DNA of 51,348 nt, from positions 1 to 51,348 of the forward strand of contig NZ_JADEWN010000042.1 in the NCBI RefSeq assembly GCF_015207655.1, read 5' to 3'. Source of the stretch: Gloeocapsopsis crepidinum LEGE 06123. Lineage in GTDB: Bacteria; Cyanobacteriota; Cyanobacteriia; Cyanobacteriales; Chroococcidiopsidaceae. A program made the translations under genes and the position numbers. Positions 25,804-35,481 of this stretch are shown here, piece by piece; the first letter of the stretch is position 1, and every line of letters begins with the position of its first letter. A model generated the notes under the pieces. That model was not told the DNA's origin and did no database searches. It saw only the letters and a list, made by a program, of their open reading frames with translations.

Positions 25804-27180
25804 CTACTCTTTGATAACTGGCATAGCCAACCAGTCGCTAAGTTCTTGAGCTAACCAATCGATTTCTGGTTCAGTGAGTACGCGATCGCCTAATTCATAT
25901 TTTTGGGTTCCCACCCAGATATTAATTTGTGGCTTGATCTCAACGAGATCGCCCTCACTATTTTTGACCATGCTCATGAATTTGGATGTACGTTCTAATT
26001 TCGTAATATTCTGGATACCAGCAACACGCGGACGACGATACTGCCAGCCTAATATTTCGTGACTGAGCAAAATTTGTTTTTGATCAACTCTCAACCGGAC
26101 ACGTCGAAATAAGTTAGAGACGATTTGCCACACCATTCCTGCGCCTGCGCCCCAAAATGGTAGAGAAAATAGGGTAAAAAATAGATTAACAGGAAAAGGT
26201 GCGGCAACAACAGTAAAACCCGTCCACATCACAACAAAGGAATTCCAAGCAATTGCAAATAAAGTTAAGCCTACAATTTCAGGGCTAAATCCTTTCGCAG
26301 GCAGTGTAATGTCTAGAAGGTTGGCATCCTTATACAATGAAACTTTGCTATCAAATGGCTTGCCAACTGTTAAAGCAGCATCAATTGGCTGATGCAGTGC
26401 TTGTAAAGCTTGTTTAGCAGACAAGAAGCGGCGATCCAAGCTAGGTTCGGTCATGCGCCTTAACCATCTTGTAAAAGTAGGGCTAAGCGTTGTGACTTGC
26501 TCAAATTGAATTCGTCCATCGCGGTGTGGTAAATCAGCTGGGTGTGTCCCTGTGACTAACGCCATGAGAGTAGCGCCTAAACTGTAGAGATCCGATGCTG
26601 GAACTGCGCGATCGCCAAATTGCTCTGGTGGCATATAACCATAAGTCCCAACTACCGTCATTGTTCCACCTTCACGAGCAGCAAGTGTTTGTACTGAACC
26701 AAAATCAACAAGATAAACACACAAATGATTTTCTGATCGTGTCAAGAGAATGTTACTTGGCTTAATATCGCGGTGAATGACTGGAGGTTGATGGCTGTGG
26801 AGATAAATCAGAATTTCTAAAAGTGCTGTAGCAATTTGCTGGACATCAACTTCGTTAAATACTATTCCTTTCCTTAAATGTTCCTCTAAAGACTTTGCTG
26901 GAAGATAAGTTTGGACGAGGGCAAATCCTTTAAATTGTGCTGAATCAAGCTCAAAATAATCTAAGTAACGCGGAATTGCTGGATGCGTAACGGTCTTTAA
27001 AATTTCTGCTTCTCGCCCAAATAGCTTTAAATCGTCCCATTCAAAATCATGACTAAACGACAGTAACTTCACAACAACTAAATTTTGAGTTGTTAAATCG
27101 CGGGCTAATAGCGTCCGGCGTCCAGATTTTTTTGCTAGTTGTTGTTGCACTTCGTAGCGATCGCCTAATATCTGAGCCAT
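25804..27180 (-). CDS. Serine/threonine protein kinase with C-terminal membrane region
   Basis: An approximately 458-residue Hanks-type kinase. In 461-residue numbering the catalytic lysine is Lys41 (VVVKLL), the loop HRDIKPSN starts at 139 and DFG is at 162-164. APE is replaced by PPEQF. The glycine-rich loop is replaced by AKKSGRR, which is also seen in other cyanobacterial kinases of this group. After the kinase domain come two membrane helices (about 300-350) and a conserved beta-rich C-terminus. Start: ATG 27180 (MAQILGDRYEV), or 27189 three codons upstream. It may be co-transcribed with tatA downstream. The substrate is unknown. Confidence 0.88.
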   Translation of the reverse strand: MAQILGDRYEVQQQLAKKSGRRTLLARDLTTQNLVVVKLLSFSHDFEWDDLKLFGREAEILKTVTHPAIPRYLDYFELDSAQFKGFALVQTYLPAKSLEEHLRKGIVFNEVDVQQIATALLEILIYLHSHQPPVIHRDIKPSNILLTRSENHLCVYLVDFGSVQTLAAREGGTMTVVGTYGYMPPEQFGDRAVPASDLYSLGATLMALVTGTHPADLPHRDGRIQFEQVTTLSPTFTRWLRRMTEPSLDRRFLSAKQALQALHQPIDAALTVGKPFDSKVSLYKDANLLDITLPAKGFSPEIVGLTLFAIAWNSFVVMWTGFTVVAAPFPVNLFFTLFSLPFWGAGAGMVWQIVSNLFRRVRLRVDQKQILLSHEILGWQYRRPRVAGIQNITKLERTSKFMSMVKNSEGDLVEIKPQINIWVGTQKYELGDRVLTEPEIDWLAQELSDWLAMPVIKE

Positions 27181-27256
27181 GTACTGCATGCTGTTGTGAG
27201 CGTATACAGCTGTTATAGCTTTGGAAGATCGGCGACTGCAATGGTATCTTTTTCCT

Positions 27257-27859
27257 ATGCCCTCAAAATTATGGCCTTACCTCACTCCAGGGATTTCTGA
27301 TGAGTTATTTGAACGCCTACCAGGAATTCCCCTCAGTAAACGCGAAATCCGGCTATTACTGATAGCACAGTTACGGATTCAACCCAATTCAGTTTTATGG
27401 GATATTGGTGCAGGAACCGGTACAATTCCTGTAGAAGTGGGATTGCTGTGTCCTCACGGACGCATAATTGCTGTTGAGCGCGATGAAGAAGTGGCAAATT
27501 TAATTCGTCGTAACTGCGATCGCTTTGAGGTCAAGAATGTCGAAGTTGTCGAAGGTAGCGCCCCAGAATGTTTATCACACTTACCCCACCCTCCCCATCG
27601 CGTATGTATAGAAGGTGGTCGTCCAATTAAAACTATCTTGCAAGAAGTCTGGCAATATTTGTTACCTCAAGGTAGAGTAGTTGCCACAGCAAGTAATCTA
27701 GAAACTCTGTATGCTGTATCTCAGAGCTTTGCACAATTGCAGGCTCGTAATGTTGAAGTTGTCCAGTCTGCTGTTAATCGTTTGGAATCGCGGGGTTTTT
27801 CCCAAAGTTTTGCTGCCGTCGATCCAATTTTTATTCTTAGCGGTGAAAAGTTAGACTAA
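27257..27859 (+). CDS. cbiT: Cobalt-precorrin-6B C15-methyltransferase (decarboxylating), CbiT
   Basis: Methylates C15 and decarboxylates the acetate side chain on ring C in cobalamin synthesis. The 200-residue product corresponds to the CbiT half of CobL. Signatures: GIPLSKREIRLLLIAQL, the SAM-binding WDIGAGTGTIPVEVGLL, AVERDEEVANLIRRN and a late AVNRLESRGFSQ. Start ATG 27257 (MPSKLWPYL) is preferred; an upstream start at 27221 overlaps the kinase promoter. The E-type partner is not in the window. It is followed 112 bp later by cdsA. Confidence 0.88.
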   Translation: MPSKLWPYLTPGISDELFERLPGIPLSKREIRLLLIAQLRIQPNSVLWDIGAGTGTIPVEVGLLCPHGRIIAVERDEEVANLIRRNCDRFEVKNVEVVEGSAPECLSHLPHPPHRVCIEGGRPIKTILQEVWQYLLPQGRVVATASNLETLYAVSQSFAQLQARNVEVVQSAVNRLESRGFSQSFAAVDPIFILSGEKLD

Positions 27860-27971
27860 AGCCAATTATTTAAACATTATTGGATAAAAAATATAGAGAA
27901 TTCAAGAGATACAGGAGAATAAACTATCATTTATCCTCTCACTCCTCGCCCCTCGCCCCTCACTCCTATCT

Positions 27972-28841
27972 ATGCCCTGGTCTCGAATTGTTAGTGGAAT
28001 CATTGCGATCGCGATCGCCCTCACCGGAAGTATCTTGGGAGGGTGGTATTTTACGGTCATGTTTGCCGTCATTGTCTATTTAGGTCAGTTGGAATATTTC
28101 CAGCTTGTCCGTGCTAAAGGAATTGCCCCCGCTGCTAAAACAACTTTGGCGGTTAGTCAAGCTTTGCTCTTTATTGCAACAGTATCATCAACGCTAGCAG
28201 ATGCAGTTGTGCCAGTGGCAGGAACATTTATCTGTTTTTATTTATTATTTCAGCCTAAACTTGCAACAATTGCTGATATTTCAACTTCAATTTTGGGTTT
28301 ATTTTATGGAGGATACTTACCAAGTTACTGGGTAAGAATACGAGCGCTGGGAAACGATGCTGTGAGTAATTTGCCTTTTTCTGGATATTTACCTGACACA
28401 TGGGCAGATTTTCAGAACTTTCCTCCAGGATTAATCTACACACTGCTTGCTTTTTTCTGTATTTGGGCGGCTGATATTGGCGCTTACACCTTTGGTAGAT
28501 TATTTGGTCGCACTCGGCTTTCAGATATTAGCCCTAAGAAAACAGTGGAAGGTGCAGCTTTTGGCGTAGTTGCAAGTGTTGCAGTAGCTATGGCAGGTGC
28601 TTGGTACTTACAATGGCCTTTATGGTCTTTAACAGGACTTGGTTTAGGACTACTAATAGGAATTGCTAGCTTACTCGGAGACTTAACCGAGTCAATGATG
28701 AAGCGAGATGCGGGAGTGAAAGATTCAGGGCAATTAATTCCTGGACACGGTGGCATTCTTGACCGTGCGGATAGTTACGTATTCACCGCCCCATTAGTAT
28801 ATTACTTTGTCACCCTCCTGTTACCTCTACTGAAGAGTTGA
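27972..28841 (+). CDS. cdsA: Phosphatidate cytidylyltransferase
   Basis: A membrane enzyme that makes CDP-diacylglycerol from phosphatidate and CTP for phospholipid synthesis. The 289-residue protein is highly hydrophobic, with about eight membrane segments. The CDS signature lies near the C-terminus: [19 protein letters not shown] and then [17 protein letters not shown]. The start ATG 27972 gives [15 protein letters not shown]. The gap before it holds a short CTCGCCCCTCACTCC-like repeat common in cyanobacterial gaps. Confidence 0.95.
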   Translation: MPWSRIVSGIIAIAIALTGSILGGWYFTVMFAVIVYLGQLEYFQLVRAKGIAPAAKTTLAVSQALLFIATVSSTLADAVVPVAGTFICFYLLFQPKLATIADISTSILGLFYGGYLPSYWVRIRALGNDAVSNLPFSGYLPDTWADFQNFPPGLIYTLLAFFCIWAADIGAYTFGRLFGRTRLSDISPKKTVEGAAFGVVASVAVAMAGAWYLQWPLWSLTGLGLGLLIGIASLLGDLTESMMKRDAGVKDSGQLIPGHGGILDRADSYVFTAPLVYYFVTLLLPLLKS

Positions 28842-29508
28842 ATCATAATTCTGGGTTGACCTGAGATTTTCTGAGGTTTTCACTCGGTAAAGTCCAGAGA
28901 TTTGCTGTAAAGACAAATGTGCAGTTCAAAACTACTGTGGTGAATGTAGAACTCTCATACCGTTTCACTTCAAACTTGATGCAAATAGAAGCTTCAGGGG
29001 CATATGAGAGCTTGTTTGTATTTCTCATTGAGTGAAATGGTATGTTCCTCAAAAATCTTGCATAGCAAACTTATATGAAAATTAAACAGCTTTTGATGAC
29101 TACAGTCATCCTAAATAATTCATAGAAATCCCTCTTTGTGTCTTAGCCTAACGCTTGCGGCTAACGCTTTTGCTACACTGATAGTAATTCCTACAGGGAA
29201 TGTGTTCTTACTGGTAACTTACGGCAAGCCCTTCGGGTTCGCAGTCGCTTCAAGTCGGGCGTTGCCCGTCCAACGCGCTACTCACCGTTATGTGTCTGCG
29301 TTTCCAAAAAACCTTACAACTTAAATAGGATCGCTATATCAGAATTTTGGGAGAGTGCGATTACCTACGGTACGCTATGCGAACGCAATTTCTTGAAATG
29401 CTTTGCGTAATCAGTATTAGATAGTGTGAAGTCAAACAGAGGGTAACAGTTCACTGAAGAATGACAACAGCAGTGAGCGTAAATTCATCCTTCTAACATA
29501 CAGTTATC
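28842..29508. other. 667-bp intergenic stretch with repeat-like GC-rich block
   Basis: No convincing gene was found. The part from about 29130 to 29330 is GC-richer than its surroundings and contains nested short repeats (CCTAACGCTTGCGGCTAACG, CAAGCCCTTCGGGTTCGCAG, GGGCGTTGCCC). This is the kind of degenerate interspersed repeat found between cyanobacterial genes. The rest is unremarkable. The promoter of the truncated GST gene would lie at the right end. Confidence 0.55.
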
Positions 29509-29835
29509 ATGTCTTATCCACATCTAGAACTAGTGAGTCATCATCTTTGTCCCTACGCACAACGTGCAGTTATTCTATTGCGCGAAAAGGACATTCCTCA
29601 CCAGAAAACTTCTATTGATTTAGCCAATCAGCCAGATTGGTTTCGCCAAATTTCACCGCTAGGGAAAATCCCACTACTCAAAGTTGATGCTGCAGTTCTC
29701 TTTGAATCAGTGGTTATTTGTGAGCATTTAGACGAAATTACCCCAGGATCGCTTCACCCATCTGATCCGCTGGAAAAGGCAAAACATCGCGCCTGGATTG
29801 AGTTTAGTGCCAATATTCTCGTGACAACGGCGTAA
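29509..29835 (+). pseudogene. Glutathione S-transferase, N-terminal half only
   Basis: A 108-residue frame covering the thioredoxin-like N-domain of a GST. It has the start HLELVSHHLCPYAQRAVILL with a possible catalytic Cys, the cis-proline block GKIPLLKVD, and SVVICEHLDE that contacts the glutathione glutamate. The C-terminal helical domain (about 110 residues) is absent. The frame stops soon after RAWIEFSANIL, and no GST-like sequence continues in the other frames. Probably a relic left by a deletion. Confidence 0.8.
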
Positions 29836-29942
29836 CTCGTACTTATCGATGCTTGCTCAGCAGCCTAGCAATCTAGTTACACGTTAATAAAGATTGCGCC
29901 ACATAACAGCTATTTTATCCTAAATTAGGCGGGGAGTGTTGT

Positions 29943-32900
29943 ATGCAAGATGTAGTGATGTCTGCTGAAGAGGCTTTAATACTGCTAGACAAATTATTAG
30001 CAGGACAAAAGTTAAAGGATGTCCAGGAACTCGTCTTTCGTTACTCCTGGCAAGGGTGGACTTATCCTAAAATTGCGGCACACGCTGGCTATGATACAGG
30101 ACACATTCGTGATGTCGGTTCTCATCTATGGCAACAACTGACACAAGCATTGGGAGAGCAAGTCACAAAAAATAACCTCCAAGCAGTATTGCGGCGACAA
30201 ATACAACACGTCACAATTTCTAAAGAAGCGATCGCCCTGACACACAAAAAATCTCAACATTGGGGAGAAACAATCGACGTTTCTGTATTCTATGGTCGCA
30301 GTGAGGAACTGGCATTATTGCAGCAGTGGGTGACTCAACGCTGCCGATTAGTGACAATCTTGGGTATGGGCGGTATTGGTAAAACGGCACTCGCAACGAA
30401 GTTAGCGACTCAAATTCAAGATCAGTTCGATGTTTTGATTTGGCAATCTTTACGCGATGCGCCGCCTGTTATAGAAATTCTCACCCAGCTACTCCAATTC
30501 AATCAGCAGGACACATTACCTGAAACTTACGAAGCTCAACTATCACTATTATTGGAGTATCTACGCAACTCGCGGTGTTTAATTGTCTGGGACAATGTAG
30601 ATGCAATTCTCAGTGATGGACGCGCTGGACAGTATCGCGAAGGTTACGAAGGCTACGGCGAGGTTATCAGGCGTGTAGGTGCAGAACTTCATTCAAGTTG
30701 TCTTTTGCTGACAAGTCGCGAACAACCGAAAACTTTAACAGCGTTAGAAGGAAATCTTTTACCAATTCGCAGTTTATCTTTAACTGGTTTAAGTACAGCG
30801 GAAGTGAAAGAAATTTGTCAAAGTAATGATTGTTTTTGCACTTCAGAAATAGATTGGCAGCAACTACAAGCAAGTTATGCAGGAAATCCTTTAGCAATCA
30901 AGATTGTGGCAACAACTGTCCGCGACTTATTTGATGGAAGTGTAACAGAGTTTTTAGCACAAGAGGCGATCGCATTTGGTGATATTAGTGCGTTACTAGA
31001 TGAACAGTTTCAACGTTTATCTGAGTTAGAAAAACAGGTAATGTATTGGCTGGCAATTAACCGCGAGTGGGTTACTTTGGCAGAACTGCGCGAAGATTTT
31101 GTGCCGAGAATCTCGCAATCGAAATTATTAGAAGTCTTGCTATCTTTAAGGCGGCGATCGCTGTTAGAAAAAACAAATGGATTATTTACTCTACAGCCTG
31201 TTGTCATGGAGTATGTGACTGAACAGCTAATTGAGCAAAATCGTGCAGAAATCATAACACAGCAACTTAAGCTATTCTTGAGCCATGCCTTAATTAAAGC
31301 GTCTTCCAAAGACTACATTCGCGAAAGTCAAACACGAATTGTTCTTGCACCACTCGCAGCTAGATTAATTGCTGATTTAGGCTCTCTTCAGCAAGCAGAA
31401 CATCAACTAAGCAATATTATTGTGCAGATGCGATCGCCACCCTGTTTAGTAGGATACGGTGGTGGTAATGTCATTAATCTCTTACGTTACTTACAAGTCG
31501 ATCTTTGTGGTTATAATTTCTCGTATTTGCAAATCTGGCAAGCTTATCTTGTTGGTGCTAACTTACAGCAAGTGAACTTTTCTGGTGCAGACTTAGATAA
31601 ATCGGTTTTTACAGGTGTTTTAAATAGTGCTTTATCAGTCACATTTAGTCCTGATGGTAGCTTGTTTGCAATGGGCAATGCTGATAGTAAAGTACGAATA
31701 TGGCGCACTGCTGACTACACAGAAGTATTGACTTGTGAAGGACACAAAAGTTGGGTGATTTCAATTGCGTTTAGTCCTAATGGATACTTGGCGAGTGCAA
31801 GTTTTGACCAAACAGTGCGAATCTGGGATTTAGCGACAGGTGAATGTCTTCACGTACTACAAGGACATACAGGTTGGGCACACGCGATCGCTTTTCATCC
31901 TCAAGGTCATCTTTTAGTTACAGGTAGTTTTGATTGTACGCTCAGAGTATGGGATGTCTCTACTGGCGAATGCTTACAAATCCTCCAAGGACATACAAAT
32001 CACGTCACAGCCGCAGCATTTAGTCCCGATAGTTGTTTATTAGCCAGCAGCAGCTACGATCAGACTGTGAGGTTTTGGGATCTCAACAGTGGAGAAGTCA
32101 TCAAGGTTTTACAGGGACACGGGCATTGGGTAAGATCGATTGCGTTTAGTCCTGACAGTCAAGCGATCGCCAGTAGTAGTTGGGATCGTACGCTCAAGTT
32201 ATGGAATGTCAACACTGGTAAATGTCTCACGACATTAGAGGGACACAGCGAACCCGCAGCATCAGTTGTTTTTAGTCCTGATGGGACGATGCTTGCAAGT
32301 GGTAGCTACGATTGTACGGTGAAGTTATGGCATGTCGCGACGGGACAATGTCTAAAAACTTTGCAAAAGCATTCCGGCTGGATTTGGTCAGTTGCATTTC
32401 ATCCTGATGGTCAAACTTTAGCGAGTGGTAGTTTTGATAACACAGTAACTTTGTGGGACATGAATACAGGGCGATCGCTGCGCACACTGCAAGGCAATAG
32501 CGCAAGTATTAAATCGATTGCATTTAGTCCTGATGGTCAGTTTTTGGCGAGTGGTAGTGATGATACAACAATTAGGTTATGGCACGTCCAGTCGGGAGAA
32601 TGTATTCAATCGCGTTCAGGACATGATAGTTGGGTGTGGTGTGTCGCATTTAGCCCTGACGGTCAAACTTTAGCTAGCACTAGTAACAACGGCACAATTA
32701 AGTTATGGAATACTACTACAGGTAAACTTCAACGGATTCTCCAAGGTTTTCAAAGTCGTGCTAATACAGTATTTTCGGCAGTTTTTAGTCCTCTTGGTGA
32801 CATCATTGCTAGTTGTGATAATGACCGTACGATCAAATTATGGGATATCCGCACGGGTGAATGTCTGAAATTGTTATCTGGTGATTGTCGGGCTTGGGCG

Positions 32901-33488
32901 ATCGCGTTTAGCCCTGATGGAAACATGTTAGCTAGTGGTCACGATGACCAAACTATCAAGTTGTGGAACTTAGAAGGCGAGTGCGTAGCAGCTTTAGTCG
33001 GACACACAAGTTTAGTTTTTGGGGTTGCGTTTAGTCCTGATGGCGAAGTGATTGCAAGTGCAAGTGACGACAAAACTGTCAAGTTATGGAATAGGCATGG
33101 CAAGTGTTTGCACACCTTACAGGAACACAAAGGTGTCGCTTGGAGTGTTACGTTTAGCCCTCAAGGTAAGATTTTAGCTAGCGGTAGTCACGATAAAACA
33201 GTGAAATTATGGGATGTTGACGCAGGTGTGTGCCTTAAATCCTTAAGTGGACATTTAGGTGAAGTGTGGGCGATCGCGTTTAGCTCTGATGGAAATATGT
33301 TAGCGAGTGGTGGAACAGATCAAACAATTAAACTCTGGGATGTTGCCACTGGCAAGTGTATCAGAACATTACCAGTACCTAGAATCTATGAAAAAATGAA
33401 CATTACAGGTGTCACAGGCTTAACTACAGCACAAAAATCAAGCTTGCAAGCATTAGGAGCTGTAGACTTTGAGAGTTTTGAATTTTAA
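29943..33488 (+). CDS. NB-ARC STAND ATPase with 14 WD40 repeats
   Basis: A 1181-residue modular signalling protein. Residues 1-85 form a helical/HTH-like N-domain of the type found in vMAP-like cyanobacterial STAND proteins. The NB-ARC ATPase follows, with Walker A GMGGIGKT (141-148) and Walker [11 protein letters not shown] winged-helix/ARM-like linker and a short pentapeptide-like stretch ([16 protein letters not shown]) come next. Fourteen WD40 repeats (about 563-1145) would make two seven-bladed propellers. The final codons, reading ESFEF, overlap a direct repeat that recurs at 36821. STAND proteins act as oligomerising sensors, and some defend against phages; the ligand and effector output here are unknown. 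Confidence 0.9.
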   Translation: MQDVVMSAEEALILLDKLLAGQKLKDVQELVFRYSWQGWTYPKIAAHAGYDTGHIRDVGSHLWQQLTQALGEQVTKNNLQAVLRRQIQHVTISKEAIALTHKKSQHWGETIDVSVFYGRSEELALLQQWVTQRCRLVTILGMGGIGKTALATKLATQIQDQFDVLIWQSLRDAPPVIEILTQLLQFNQQDTLPETYEAQLSLLLEYLRNSRCLIVWDNVDAILSDGRAGQYREGYEGYGEVIRRVGAELHSSCLLLTSREQPKTLTALEGNLLPIRSLSLTGLSTAEVKEICQSNDCFCTSEIDWQQLQASYAGNPLAIKIVATTVRDLFDGSVTEFLAQEAIAFGDISALLDEQFQRLSELEKQVMYWLAINREWVTLAELREDFVPRISQSKLLEVLLSLRRRSLLEKTNGLFTLQPVVMEYVTEQLIEQNRAEIITQQLKLFLSHALIKASSKDYIRESQTRIVLAPLAARLIADLGSLQQAEHQLSNIIVQMRSPPCLVGYGGGNVINLLRYLQVDLCGYNFSYLQIWQAYLVGANLQQVNFSGADLDKSVFTGVLNSALSVTFSPDGSLFAMGNADSKVRIWRTADYTEVLTCEGHKSWVISIAFSPNGYLASASFDQTVRIWDLATGECLHVLQGHTGWAHAIAFHPQGHLLVTGSFDCTLRVWDVSTGECLQILQGHTNHVTAAAFSPDSCLLASSSYDQTVRFWDLNSGEVIKVLQGHGHWVRSIAFSPDSQAIASSSWDRTLKLWNVNTGKCLTTLEGHSEPAASVVFSPDGTMLASGSYDCTVKLWHVATGQCLKTLQKHSGWIWSVAFHPDGQTLASGSFDNTVTLWDMNTGRSLRTLQGNSASIKSIAFSPDGQFLASGSDDTTIRLWHVQSGECIQSRSGHDSWVWCVAFSPDGQTLASTSNNGTIKLWNTTTGKLQRILQGFQSRANTVFSAVFSPLGDIIASCDNDRTIKLWDIRTGECLKLLSGDCRAWAIAFSPDGNMLASGHDDQTIKLWNLEGECVAALVGHTSLVFGVAFSPDGEVIASASDDKTVKLWNRHGKCLHTLQEHKGVAWSVTFSPQGKILASGSHDKTVKLWDVDAGVCLKSLSGHLGEVWAIAFSSDGNMLASGGTDQTIKLWDVATGKCIRTLPVPRIYEKMNITGVTGLTTAQKSSLQALGAVDFESFEF

Positions 33489-33527
33489 GTTTTGTTAGCG
33501 TAGCGGTGCCTTAGCGCGTTTTGAATT
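33473..33527. repeat. 55-bp direct repeat, left copy
   Basis: It overlaps the last codons of the WD40 gene and lies 33 bp from the 3' end of tonB. It matches 36821-36875 at 50 of 55 positions in the same orientation; the core TTTTGTTAGCGTAGCGGTGC is identical. The two copies bracket tonB-exbB-exbD. The outer GAGTTTTGA part is low-complexity sequence common in this genome. Confidence 0.75.
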
Positions 33528-33560
33528 AAAAGAAGTGTTATGACTCATAACTCAACACCA

Positions 33561-35099
33561 CTAGGGTGCAGATGATTGATCTCTACTACGACGAAGTGTA
33601 TCGCGTAAACCATTTTGACTAGGGCTAGAAGGAGCAGCTTGCTGTGGTTGAGACTGTTGACGTTGACGCCGTAGGGACTGTCTTACATTCGATTGATTTT
33701 GAGGTGCTGGTGATGCAGCTTCGACTCGTCGTCGTCTTTGTGGCGTTGGCTCATTAGCACGGCGTGGTGGAGTTTCTACACGTCGTTGTTGAGTTGCTGC
33801 TCGTTGGGGGCGTTGTGGTGCTGGCGAGGCTGGTGGTTTTTGAGTTGCTGCTTGTTGGGGGCGTTGTGGTGCTGGCGAGGCTGGTGGTTTTTGAGTTGCT
33901 GCTTGTTGGGGGCGTTGTGGTGCTAGCGAGGCTGGTGGTTTTTGAGTTGCTGCTTGTTGAGGGCGTTGTGGTGCTGGCGAGGCTGGTGGTTTTTGAGTTG
34001 CTGGTTTCTTCTGTGAAGCTTGCCGCTGTCTGCGTTCTCGTAACTGACGCGATCGCTGCGATCCTTCTAAAGCAAAATCAACTTTAGCAGAAACTCCTTG
34101 TCTACCTTCTTGTGTGGAATTAAATTTCCAGTCTCTTGCTGCTCGTACGGCAGCTTCATCTAGCTCTCTATTACCGCTCGAACGAGCCACTTGCACATTG
34201 GTGACATTGCCTTTAGCATCAACGTCAACTTTGACTTCGGTTCTTCCTTCAACTCCTTGACGCCTAGCACGTTCAGGATACTTGGGTTTACTACAATCGC
34301 GACAAGCTAAACGACCCGAACCAGAATCAGTATTACTACTCGGAGCGCTAGGTGCAGGTGCAGTAGGTCTTGGAGTTGAGCCAGTAGCTACTGTGGTATT
34401 TGCTGGCTGGCGAGGAGTACTCGGAGCAGTTGATCTTGCTGTATTTGTCGTTGCAGGGGGAGCAGTTGGCGCTGTATTACTAGGGCTTGGCTGCTGAGTA
34501 ACACTGGGAACAGGAACCGTTGATGCTGCTCGTGTTTCGCTTAGTGAGCGCAATTCTGCAGTGAGTTGCTCATTGGGTTGCACTGGTTGTGGTGCTGGGC
34601 TAGCCGCTGGGGCAGTGGGGATAGGAGATGGTGGAGCAACTGGTTGTGGTGTTGCTGCTACTGGTGGTGCTGGTGATGATTGTGGCTGAGGCGCAGGTTC
34701 TGGTTTAGTATTTTCTACAGGTTTTGGTGGCGTTTGTGGCTGAGGCGCAGGTTCTGGTTTAGTATTTTCTACAGGTTTTGGTGGCGTTTGTGCCTGCTGT
34801 GCGGGTTGTGGCGGTGGGGGAGCGATTGTTGTCGCCGCAACTGGTGGCGGAGTTACTGGTTCAGGTTTAGGTGGTTCAACTTCAGGTTTTTGCTCAGGTT
34901 CTGGAGTTGGAGGATCGACCAACACGACTTCAATTGGCTCTTCTTCTAGTTCTGCTGTGCGATTCCAAATATTATCAATCGTTAAGCTCAATACTCCAAC
35001 ATGCAATGCTAATGACCCAATCAAGCTATATGCCAAAAAAGACTTAAGTGACTTGATTTCTCTCTCTCGCTGCGCGATAGCAATGTTGGAAACACTCAT
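33561..35099 (-). CDS. tonB: TonB energy transducer with internal TonB domain and long repetitive tail
   Basis: Transmits proton-motive force from ExbBD to outer-membrane receptors. The membrane anchor is at about 21-41 with Ser29-x3-His33, equivalent to the Ser16/His20 pair of E. coli TonB. A Pro/Glu-rich periplasmic spacer follows (about 60-260). The TonB C-terminal domain lies at about 270-347 (KPKYPERARRQGVEGRTEVK, then NRELDEAAVRAARDWKF). It is directly preceded by a CRDC motif (266-269). Unlike E. coli TonB, a further 165 residues rich in Pro, Gln, Arg and Ala follow, including four 17-residue repeats. It is divergent from exbB-exbD. Confidence 0.9.
   Translation of the reverse strand: MSVSNIAIAQREREIKSLKSFLAYSLIGSLALHVGVLSLTIDNIWNRTAELEEEPIEVVLVDPPTPEPEQKPEVEPPKPEPVTPPPVAATTIAPPPPQPAQQAQTPPKPVENTKPEPAPQPQTPPKPVENTKPEPAPQPQSSPAPPVAATPQPVAPPSPIPTAPAASPAPQPVQPNEQLTAELRSLSETRAASTVPVPSVTQQPSPSNTAPTAPPATTNTARSTAPSTPRQPANTTVATGSTPRPTAPAPSAPSSNTDSGSGRLACRDCSKPKYPERARRQGVEGRTEVKVDVDAKGNVTNVQVARSSGNRELDEAAVRAARDWKFNSTQEGRQGVSAKVDFALEGSQRSRQLRERRQRQASQKKPATQKPPASPAPQRPQQAATQKPPASLAPQRPQQAATQKPPASPAPQRPQQAATQKPPASPAPQRPQRAATQQRRVETPPRRANEPTPQRRRRVEAASPAPQNQSNVRQSLRRQRQQSQPQQAAPSSPSQNGLRDTLRRSRDQSSAP
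33809..34004. repeat. 51-bp tandem repeat, four copies, inside tonB
   Basis: Units start at 33809, 33860, 33911 and 33962. They are nearly identical, with one variant base giving Leu for Pro in one unit. Each encodes 17 residues of the form ATQKPPASPAPQRPQQA in the C-terminal tail of TonB. The fourth unit diverges at its end. Near-identity at the DNA level indicates recent expansion. Confidence 0.92.
34682..34789. repeat. 54-bp tandem repeat, two copies, inside tonB
   Basis: Units 34682-34735 and 34736-34789 are identical and encode an 18-residue segment (PPKPVENTKPEPAPQPQ and one more residue) of the Pro-rich periplasmic spacer of TonB. Changing the copy number would alter the length of the spacer that spans the periplasm. 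Confidence 0.92.
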
Positions 35100-35304
35100 A
35101 TTTTATTGCTACTAGTTCTCACTAGTTTTCTAGATTAATGCTTTAGGCTACTCCTGTCAAGTCAACCAACACAGCAGTTTAAAATTGTCAAACATCTGCT
35201 TATTTGTTCAGCAATTACAGCAATAGTTCCTTATATTCTTTCTTAGTTAAACAAGCATGAAGCGATGAAATGAAGCCTCACATCCATTATAAAGTTCTGA
35301 GTTT

Positions 35305-35323
35305 GACTTCTTGTCTTTTGACA
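35305..35323 (+). promoter_or_regulatory. PetR-like element with perfect -35 in the tonB/exbB gap
   Basis: GACTTCTTGTCTTTTGAC at 35305-35322 matches the petJ-promoter element (38439-38456) at 14 of 18 positions, including the whole right part TGTCTTTTGAC. TTGACA (35318-35323) is a perfect -35 hexamer. The left half of the dyad is degenerate, and no strong -10 is seen at 16-18 bases. It points toward exbB. Assignment to PetR is inference. Confidence 0.35.
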
Positions 35324-35481
35324 AAACTGAGTTTTTACTAAAAAAATTAATAGTGCTATGACAATTGTGTAACAAAGTTAAAACTATTTTTCATTTGGTT
35401 TATTTTACTATTGAGAAGTTATATCATTTTTGCTAAAAGCAACAAGACTCAAGCTTGACTTGATGAACTTAGAGACAATAC

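Noticed and set aside
29225-29260. tRNA-like T-arm sequence (GGGTTCGCAGTC)
   Set aside because: It does not fit the TTCRANY T-loop, and no acceptor stem or anticodon arm can be paired around it; it is part of a repeat-like gap block.
33809-34012. Possible CRISPR-like array
   Set aside because: Units are contiguous 51-bp coding repeats without spacers, in frame with tonB.
33738-34949. Long open frames on the plus strand opposite tonB
   Set aside because: They are low-complexity mirror images (Trp/Leu/Val-rich) of the Pro/Gln/Ala-rich tonB repeats, with no start signal and no family resemblance.
35411-35431. Fur-box-like sequence upstream of exbB (TTGAGAAGTTATATCATTTTT)-like stretch
   Set aside because: Only partial agreement with the 19-bp Fur consensus on the reverse strand; AT-rich gaps produce such matches by chance. 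Iron control is not excluded.
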